NCBI GenBank assembly: GCA_002751075.1
Contig: NAOQ01000359.1
Coordinates: forward strand, 69,234-85,131
Direction of reading: 5' to 3'
Length of the DNA stretch: 15,898 bases
Origin: Ichthyophonus hoferi
Lineage: Eukaryota; Opisthokonta; Ichthyosporea; Ichthyophonida; Ichthyophonidae
This document shows positions 9,301-15,898 of this stretch, piece by piece (within the stretch, counting starts at the first letter, position 1; each line of letters begins with the position of its first letter). The translations under genes were made by a program, and so were the position numbers. A model generated the notes under the pieces. The model did not search any database, was not told the DNA's origin, and worked only from the letters and a program-made list of their open reading frames with translations.

Positions 9301-12300
9301 CATCTTCACGTTTTGGAACCCCTGAAGACCTCAAGTATCTTGTTGATACTGCCCATAAGAATGGCATTGTTATGTTGCTAGATGTGGTCCATTCACACGC
9401 GTCTAAGAACGTAGAGGATGGTATCAATAAGTTTGACGGCACTGACCATTGCTATTTCCATGAAGGCGGAAGGGGTAACCACGATCTTTGGGATTCTCGT
9501 TTGTTTAACTACGGTATGTTTGTGTTATGTTATGTTACTTTATGTTATGTTTATATTCTATTGTGCTTAGTAACGCATATATGATTGTATATCTGTGCAT
9601 GTCTGTGTATAGACATTAAGGCACGTGTATACATACATGTGTAAATATGCGTAGAGAAGAGATAACTTTAGCGTAAATAAAAATTAACACTAGCCCCTGA
9701 TTGGTGTATTATGCATCCAGTATATCACCAGATCAATCTAAACCTACCTATGCCTTTATGACATTTTAAAGCAATCGCTGATTTAACTATTACATTATAT
9801 CCTCCTATAAATAGACATGGTAGACGGGCATTGAATATGATATTGTTATAAAATCTAACACCGGTCTATCATTGGTATATATATCTAATGGTCCATAAGT
9901 AATATTTTTGGGTTGAATTTAATATAGATTAAAGTTTAGCACTAGCATTCTATTAGTTTATAGATTCATATATCTATCAACAGGCCAATCTAGACCTAGG
10001 TATAAATTTTAAAAGTTTTAAAAACTCACTGACTATTTATTTTTATTTTTACAGCCAATTGGGAGGTTATGCGATTTCTCTTATCCAATCTGCGTTGGTG
10101 GATTGAGGAATATAAGTTTGATGGATTCAGGTTTGATGGTGTGACATCCATGATCTACAAACATCACGGCATGGCTGTCGGGTAAGTGGCTGGACCTGTT
10201 ACTATGGTTACTATCGTGTGTATACCAGTATATAGGGGAGTGGGTATGCAGGCGTGTATAGGGTAGTAGGTAGTGCATAGCGGTGATATGATTAACTCTT
10301 ACGTTTATGTGGGTATGTATATGTAGGTATATATGTATATGTATGCATAAGTTTAAGGGCAGTGTGTAGAACTATTATCTATATATAAAATACCCCTTGA
10401 CGTGTTTTACCCACGCTTTCTCCACCCTCTTTGTATACTAGATCATACTTCACTATACCATCCTGTTATATCCATACCAATATGCATATACTGTCTACCA
10501 GCTGCACACACGAACGCCACTCTTTCTCCTTTGTCTCTATCACTTCTATTAAATATTATAATTATATTATCCTAGCTATATTATTCTAACTATATTATTG
10601 GTTCCTATATAGATTCAGCGGTGATTACAATGAATATTTCAACGAATCAGTGGACGAGGAAGCCATGCTTTATATTCAACTAGCCAATGCAATGCTTCAT
10701 GAGATTAAGGATGTTCCCATGGTTACCGTTGCCGAGGATGTATCTGGTATGCCCGCCTTATGCCGCCCTATACTCGAGGGTGGGGCTGGATTTGATTACC
10801 GGTAAGCAATTAACTTAGTTATTAATTAACTAATAGTTAATTAATTAAATGATGTCACTAATTGTGGTTAGTTAATTAGGACTAGAAGTTTAGTGCAGTA
10901 TTAAACATAAATTCACTGTGGGGTTTAAATATTGTTGATCATTGGTATTTAATTATACACATAGTGATTGATGATGTATGCGATGGTGGTATTTTAGTTT
11001 TATTAGCAGGAGATCTCATATATATAGTATGATATAGTGTATATGTTGTGTATAAGTTATCATATCTTATACTGTATATCCAGTATATATTATTTAATCT
11101 CCATCCTAACCCAATCAACTAATTTACACTCTACCAACCAATAAAACCCACCCATACAGTCTTGGTATGGCTATTCCCGACAAATGGATTCAATTGGTTA
11201 AAGGAATATCCGATGATGATTGGAACATGGGCAATATTGTACACACCTTAACCAATAGGCGCTATGGTGAGAGGACCATTGGATACGCTGAAAGTCACGA
11301 TCAGGCCTTGGTAGGAGATAAGACATTGGCTTTCTGGCTGATGGATAAAGAGGTAAGCGTGTGTGTGATGACAGGTGTATGATTGGTTCTCTAGTGTGTT
11401 AGTATAGTTTTATATTTCTCTCTATCATATCCTTTGTTCCTCCATCTCATATTACCATCTTCCCTTCTCTACCCGAGTTATCCCTCCCCAACTAATCAAC
11501 TTTCACCCTAGATGTACACACACATGTCCGAACTTGCCCCTCAGTCTCTAATTATTAGTCGGTAAGTTGACTATCTTTCTTATTATTATCCACACCGTTG
11601 CCTTTACTCTTATGTTATGTCTACACTTACACTACACATAATATTTAATACTACTTTACTTTAATCTTTCTTTCTCTCTCTTTCTCTTTCTCTCTCTACT
11701 TTATACCAATATTTCCGTTTATCTCCATTCCTATCTCATCCTGATCCTCCCCTCCTTCCTCCCTCCCTCTCCCTCTCCCTCTCCTACACAGCGGTATTGC
11801 TCTACATAAAATGATTCGACTGATTACTTATGCTCTAGGCGGAGAGGCTTATCTTAACTTCATAGGGAATGAATGGGGTCACCCTGAGTGGCTGGATTTC
11901 CCTCGTGTGGGCAACAACGAGAGTTATATGTATGCTAGACGTCAATGGAATGTTCTGGATGATCCTCTGTTGAAGTATAAGGTACGTTTATATATATTTA
12001 GCTAATTATCTTTTACAGTTTATTTAGAAATGCATATGTATATAAAGATGTCTAAACATACATAGTATAGTAGTAGAATATAGTATAGTGTATGCAGCTA
12101 GTATTTTTCCTATACTCTGAGTACGGTATGGTAGTTGCTCTACTCTGTCTGAGCGTATGTAGTTGGCCCTACGCTAATATAAAACACGGGTATTCCTTCA
12201 TTTTGTATGTTGGTTATAATATAGCTACAACATGTATATATACCCTACAACTTACTTTACACTAATGATATTTTTAACAGTAACTGCTTACATACTTTCT

Positions 12301-13713
12301 TTTAAGTTATCATTTCTAACGGCCATCAAACTCGCACACTAGTAATTTTAGGCTTCATAAAGTATGTAATACTTGATAAATTACTACATAGGTAAAGTAT
12401 GATATGCACATCCATGACCTAGTAACCAATAAGTAGCTAACCATATATATTTAAAAAAATTGGACGAATGATTACACGGCTAGTAAATAACTGACCTGTC
12501 TCGATTCTATCTACAGGATCTTAACAACTGGGACTGTGACATGCACCATACAGAGAATCATTTTAAATGGTTGACCCATGCTCATGTGAGTTTAAATTTA
12601 ATTTCTACCTATTATATTCACTTTTTCTTCTTTGTTTTTCCATTATTACTTTATTTTATTTTTATCTTATTGATCCACTACTTAGGTAGATGTAAATGAT
12701 AATAGCTAATATATATTATAGGCTCGTTAGTAACTATAGCTAATAGTTTATTGTGTTTTAATGTAGTCTGTTATTCTGTCCACCGAAGTCCATGCAGAGT
12801 AACTATAGTTATAACTATGTAATTAATGATAATTAATAATAATTGGAGGTTACGGCTAGGATAAACCGGGCGTCAAATAGAGCTATACATAGTACTTGTT
12901 ATTATATAGTTATATATGTAATACAGAACTACATTAATTTAATGCATAACTTATTGTGTCATTATATAATTCTACAATAAAACTATATTAGCTTAACCCC
13001 TACATACAGTGCGTGGTAGTATATTAACCCAGAACGCTTTATTTCATTACACAGACTTATGTCAGTTGCAAACATGAACAAGACAAGATCATTGCATTTG
13101 AGAGAGGCGACCTGCTGTTTATCTTTAACTTCCACCCTACTAAGAGCTTTGAAGGTTATCGTATTGGCACACTGTGGGCCGGAAAGTAAGTGGTTTGCCT
13201 TCCTTGTTGTTTGATTGGATTACATATCTAGTACTGGTTGTGATTAGTGTATCTTGAGCTCCATATAGGTAGATAAATAATGAGAAGGAGTGAAGTTTCT
13301 ATTGTAAAAAAAAATTTGGTGTATATTTAATTCCATAAGGTATATATAGTATAGTATAAAAAAACATTATGTTAATTAGATATCATATTCCTAATTTATT
13401 TGATACCAAATATAGGTTAGCGTGGTATAATATAATAATAATAGTAGTAGTAGTAGTAGTAGTAATAATAATAGCAGTAACAAGTATATATTCATTATTC
13501 ATCAACCTACACAATGCTAACCCCTACCCACTACCTACTTCCCATTACAGGTACAGCATTGTTCTAAACAGTGATGCCACACAGTACGGCGGTCATGGGC
13601 TTATCAACCCAGATTCCCACTATGATTCTCAGGATTACAAGTGGCACGATCGCCCCTATTCTATTCAGGTCTACATTCCTAGCCGCGTATGCCTGGTGCT
13701 TAGACACAATTAA
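6375..13713 (+). CDS. GLC3: 1,4-alpha-glucan (glycogen) branching enzyme, 14 exons
   Basis: Cytosolic enzyme (EC 2.4.1.18) that cuts alpha-1,4-glucan chains and rejoins them through alpha-1,6 links, branching the glycogen made by glycogen synthase. The spliced frame is 2061 bases, 686 residues plus TAA, close to the about 700 of yeast and human enzymes. Order: N-terminal helical segment; CBM48-type domain (about 55-145, with EWCPNAA at 71-77 and GDFN at 83-86); GH13 barrel (about 190-560); C-terminal beta domain (about 588-686). GH13 signatures are intact: DVVHSH (273-278), GFRFDGVTS (340-348, nucleophile D344), AEDVSGMP (399-406, acid/base E400) and AESHDQ (465-470, third carboxylate D469). 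[11 protein letters not shown] (229-239) is also typical. Oddities: S502 replaces the usual Asp of the VIDRG motif, and C73 replaces the Ala of EWAP. The ATG at 6375 is the first in frame, with TAG directly before it in the genomic sequence. Exons are listed in the 6464-13550 entry. Confidence 0.97.
9684..10010 (+). repeat. Three diverged direct repeats inside intron 6
   Basis: Copy a (about 9684-9757) and copy c (about 9936-10010) share TTAACACTAG/TTAGCACTAG, a TATATCACCAG/TATCTATCAACAG block, CAATCTA and ACCTA, in order, about 252 bases apart. Copy b (about 9854-9895) matches only the front part, with CTAACACCGG, ATTGGTATA and ATATCTA. The copies are old and diverged. They may be fragments of a short dispersed element or local duplications that lengthened the intron. 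Confidence 0.55.
11665..11790 (+). repeat. Pyrimidine-rich simple sequence in intron 10
   Basis: A CTTT/CTCT run (11665-11699) and a CCTCCCT/CTCCCT run (about 11746-11786) lead into the acceptor CACAG at 11787-11791. The second run is an extended polypyrimidine tract and includes tandem CCCTCT units. It probably aids recognition of exon 11, which follows the 50-base exon 10. Confidence 0.7.
13432..13474 (+). repeat. Trinucleotide microsatellite in intron 13
   Basis: ATA units, then seven AGT units (13443-13463), then ATA units again. It lies well inside the intron and away from the splice sites. Confidence 0.9.
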
Positions 13714-13741
13714 AGTGCCAATGAGAGTATGACTTTAATTA

Positions 13742-13747
13742 AATAAA
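13742..13747 (+). terminator. Poly(A) signal AATAAA of the branching-enzyme gene
   Basis: Perfect AATAAA 29 bases after the stop codon, in a TTAAATAAATATTTAAA context. It implies a short 3' untranslated region with cleavage around 13760-13775. Confidence 0.7.
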
Positions 13748-13968
13748 TATTTAAATTTTAAACTAGCGTGCTTATTTGGGTAACTACCTCCTTTTATCTG
13801 TTGCACTTTGCTACGCTGAAATACCCGGTCTTGCCTTATCATATTAGATTATATTAAAAGCAAGAATATTTAATTAATTAGAGTATTTCTTTATGTAACT
13901 ATAATTATTTAATATTATTAGCAATTACAATTGTGCATTGTAGACTGGAAAAATAGATGGTGCAATCT

Positions 13969-14072
13969 AAATCTGCCAATCACAAAACATTTCAGATTGC
14001 TTCTGAATGCTAATCCAAGATGATCGATCAAGATTAAATCTGCCAATGGCAGAGGCCCCGCGGTTATAAAAT
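13969..14072 (+). promoter_or_regulatory. Promoter-like cluster: twin AAATCTGCCAAT and TATAAAAT
   Basis: The 12-base sequence AAATCTGCCAAT occurs exactly at 13969-13980 and 14036-14047, each holding a CCAAT box. The second also forms the palindrome CTGCCA-A-TGGCAG (14040-14052). TATAAAAT follows at 14065-14072. The layout resembles a pol II promoter reading rightward into the GC-raised stretch that follows. A perfect GATCGATC lies at 14022-14029. Confidence 0.45.
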
Positions 14073-14400
14073 ATGCTATTGTAGATCCTATATTTTGTGG
14101 TCACTTTTATCCATTTCTCTACAGTCTTGAAAAAGTCAAGGGGAGACCACGCAGTCCTTATTTGTGTTGGGTCAACTTACGAGTCTTGTCTTGAACAATA
14201 CAGTTGTCAAATAATGGCCTCACAATTATATCCATCCATCGTCTGACAACCGATTTACTACTGGATCCCTTTGGAGTTTCCTGGCCTAGGCTATAGCTGG
14301 CTACCCAACCCAACTAACTGCAATATCCTAGTCTTATGAACCTTCTGGGGCCTAGTCCCTACCTTGTGCAGATTTGTGTTTATAATAAAAAATGTATCCT
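14073..14400. other. Small GC-raised stretch, possible short transcription unit
   Basis: About 42% GC over 14041-14400, above the flanking spacer. It begins at the CCAAT/TATA cluster (14036-14072) and ends at AATAAA (14384-14389), about 320 bases in all. Only short frames exist: a 10-codon ATG frame near 14214 and a 39-codon one from 14336. The opposite strand also has an ATTGG and TATAAA pair near 14405-14377, so direction is not settled. It might be a short non-coding transcript, a small spliced gene, or neither. Confidence 0.25.
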
Positions 14401-15304
14401 AGCCAATCTGTACTTCGTGTATACAAAGGGACACGTTAAGACACTCCCTACTTAATTTGGTATTTCTTCACCTTTAAAAGGATATAGGTTACTGGGACGC
14501 TCTAGTCTCTACATCTAATACTTCAATACTTTATTTATTTGTCCATGAACATCAATCTAAGTGACATCATATATATGTATGTATTGTATTGTTAACTGGT
14601 TTTATTTGAAAAGAATTATCGTCACTTCCTGTTAGGGACACGCATTTAATAATTGATATAATATAATAGGCTTATTTCAAATACACGGCCGTATGATTTT
14701 GTGGTATGATGCGATTTATGTTATGATAAAACCCAAGATATACCGTAACATATCGTACTATATACCGTAATATTTGTTGCAAACAGGTCTCTTTTTTATA
14801 TAACTTTAGGTGTAAATATGTAATGTATAGTGCAGCAAGACCGTTAACTCCAAATTAACGTGTAGTTTGGCCAAAGTTCCGATAACAAACAGATCATATA
14901 ATGATCGGTCCAATATTATTTAATTACATAACGTTCTTATTAAAAGTCATTACTTCGTTTAAGTTTTAAAATAGCGCCAATTACCAATTCCTAAATCAAG
15001 TCAATCAAAAAATAGGATTAGTGCGCGGTAAATTTCATTAGAAACTACAGAAACTTCGATATTGTTCTTGTTTGAAACTAGTTTTTTATCTTTTTTTCTT
15101 TTTCTTTTCTTAATTGGGAGCTGCCACTCTTAAACCCTTGTTTTTTTAAAACCAAATTACAATGCCTTTTAAGGATATTCTAGAACCTAAACATTAAATC
15201 CTAAATCAAAATCTTCACTCAAATAGCTATTCAATGACCGTTAAAAATTCAATTTGCCTGCCTGGATATTTCTGACCAAATAATTCGCCTATTTAAGGTG
15301 GCTG
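14401..15304. other. AT-rich intergenic spacer
   Basis: No reading frame worth reporting on either strand. The stretch holds T-rich runs (about 15080-15115) and a GATCATATAATGATC palindrome near 14892. It shows no tRNA-like or repeat-end structure that I could support. Confidence 0.6.
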
Positions 15305-15530
15305 CGATCATATTGGATGAAATCAGATTACCCTTTTTCTAATTGACCATTATTATGCAATCGTTCACCAATAGACGACAGGTTCGGAGACAATGGGCAT
15401 GCTTATTCATATATTTATGTTCATATAAGCACAAAATATCCCAAAATATCCTAAAATATATAAAGCTCACCTCGCAGAGCAGGTTTAGCCAACCTATAGA
15501 TTAATTACATGCAAACCAAAAAGATGAGAA
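15305..15530 (+). repeat. Diverged repeat copy 1 with CCAAT and TATATAAA
   Basis: CAGATTACCCTTTTTC, then a TTCACCAATA block, then AAAATATATAAAGCTCAC and an AGCCAACCTATAGATTAA block recur in the same order, diverged, at about 15720-15870. This copy holds CCAAT (15368-15372) and TATATAAA (15457-15464), so it resembles a rightward promoter. No gene can be seen before the window ends. Confidence 0.45.
15431..15459 (+). repeat. 10-base tandem repeat CAAAATATCC
   Basis: Three units with a 10-base period (ACAAAATATC, CCAAAATATC, CTAAAATATA), directly before the TATA-like element at 15457. The A-tract spacing is close to one helical turn, which may favour bent DNA. Confidence 0.6.
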
Positions 15531-15719
15531 ATAAAGCTAGTTTAGAATTTGAAATTTAAATTATAAAATATGCTTAAATAATATTAGAATTTGATTTTAG
15601 CAAAGCAGGGGTCTGGGAGCAGCATTCCCAAGTAGAAAAAAAATAGTTTCAAACGAGAACGAAATCACAGTTTCCGTATTGTTCCTAATTTAAGTTAGCA
15701 CGCTCAGATTTTATTTTTC

Positions 15720-15870
15720 AATTGATTTGATTTAATAATCTGCCCTTTTCGAGTTGCCCTTTTCGAGTTGCCCTTTTTCTTCACATTTACCAATACAAAA
15801 TATATGATAAATAAGGCTCACTCTCTCAAAGCTTGTCTAGCTAATCTATATGTTAACGTCATAAATAAAT
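15720..15870 (+). repeat. Diverged repeat copy 2 with CCAAT and TATA-like elements
   Basis: Partner of 15305-15530. AATAATCTGCCCTTTTC, TTTACCAATA (CCAAT at 15790-15794), AAAATATATGATAAATAAGGCTCAC and GTCTAGCTAATCTATATG match copy 1 in order, about 345 bases further on in the best-matched part. Divergence and small insertions suggest an old duplication. Confidence 0.45.
15741..15779 (+). repeat. 14-base tandem repeat TGCCCTTTTCGAGT
   Basis: Two exact units (15741-15754, 15755-15768) and a partial third (to 15779). The unit sits in repeat copy 2 where copy 1 has a single CCCTTTTTC, so the expansion came after the larger duplication. Confidence 0.85.
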
Positions 15871-15898
15871 AAAACGGTAAATACAAAGAAAAAGAGCA

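Larger units (their letters stand above)
6464..13550 (+). other. GLC3: Exon-intron map of the branching-enzyme gene (13 GT-AG introns)
   Basis: Exons: 6375-6463, 7330-7496, 7974-8092, 8330-8436, 8698-8820, 9170-9513, 10055-10181, 10613-10801, 11160-11352, 11512-11561, 11792-11981, 12517-12585, 13055-13185, 13551-13713. They were placed by protein continuity and every junction keeps frame (intron phases 2,1,0,2,2,1,2,2,0,2,0,0,2). Donors are mostly GTAAGT-like; intron 3 uses GTTTGT and intron 5 GTGTGT. Branch-like CTAAC stands before the acceptor of introns 1, 3, 4, 7, 8 and 13, and CTGAC before introns 6 and 11. Intron lengths run from 159 (intron 9) to 866 (intron 1), total 5278, 72% of the gene. 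Confidence 0.93.

Noticed and set aside
10081-10278. 65-codon minus-strand frame opposite exon 7
   Set aside because: It is a shadow of the plus-strand exon and has no independent support.
1-15898. Apparent abundance of CCAAT/ATTGG pentamers across the window
   Set aside because: I see roughly 35, about what the base composition predicts for both strands (around 30), so there is no real excess. Only instances with suitable spacing to TATA-like sites are used.

Overview
The window looks like nuclear DNA from a eukaryote, most likely an early-diverging ('zygomycete'-grade) fungus with a large, AT-rich genome. The reasons are a spliceosomal gene with 13 GT-AG introns and CTAAC/CTGAC-type branch sites, strongly AT-rich non-coding DNA (down to about 12% GC in one 60-base line near 5.5 kb) against exons near 48-55% GC, and a small cysteine-rich secreted protein of fungal style. 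The introns average about 400 bases, long for most fungi, which would suit an expanded genome such as those of Entomophthorales. That placement is inference and not secure.

Layout. 1-1010: AT-rich spacer with an imperfect inverted repeat and a weak divergent direct repeat. 1011-1460 (minus): single-exon gene for a 149-residue secreted protein with seven cysteines in the mature part and an apparent internal duplication. Its TATA/CCAAT-like promoter lies at 1530-1572, and further upstream are three diverged tandem repeat copies (about 1795-2262), one carrying a perfect CRE palindrome. 2263-3271: spacer. 3272-3904: a 46% GC island with open but unassignable reading frames, a possible gene or gene remnant. 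4132-4156: a CCAAT/TATA-like cluster with no clear gene beside it. 4157-5750: very AT-rich spacer.

6375-13713 (plus): the one gene identified with certainty, a complete 14-exon glycogen (1,4-alpha-glucan) branching enzyme of 686 residues with all catalytic residues present. Introns make up 5278 of its 7339 bases. A TATA-like site at 5949, six upstream ATGs and a near-perfect branch site plus acceptor just before the start codon suggest an unmapped intron in the 5' leader. A poly(A) signal lies 29 bases past the stop.

13748-15898: spacer with a second, smaller GC island (14041-14400) bounded by a CCAAT/TATA cluster and AATAAA, then a right end with diverged repeats that carry CCAAT and TATA-like sites.

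The branching enzyme works with glycogen synthase and glycogenin in the cytosol, neither of which is in the window. The secreted-protein gene has no evident functional link to it. I see no tRNA, rRNA, CRISPR array or recognisable intact mobile element, and no convincing new multi-gene system.
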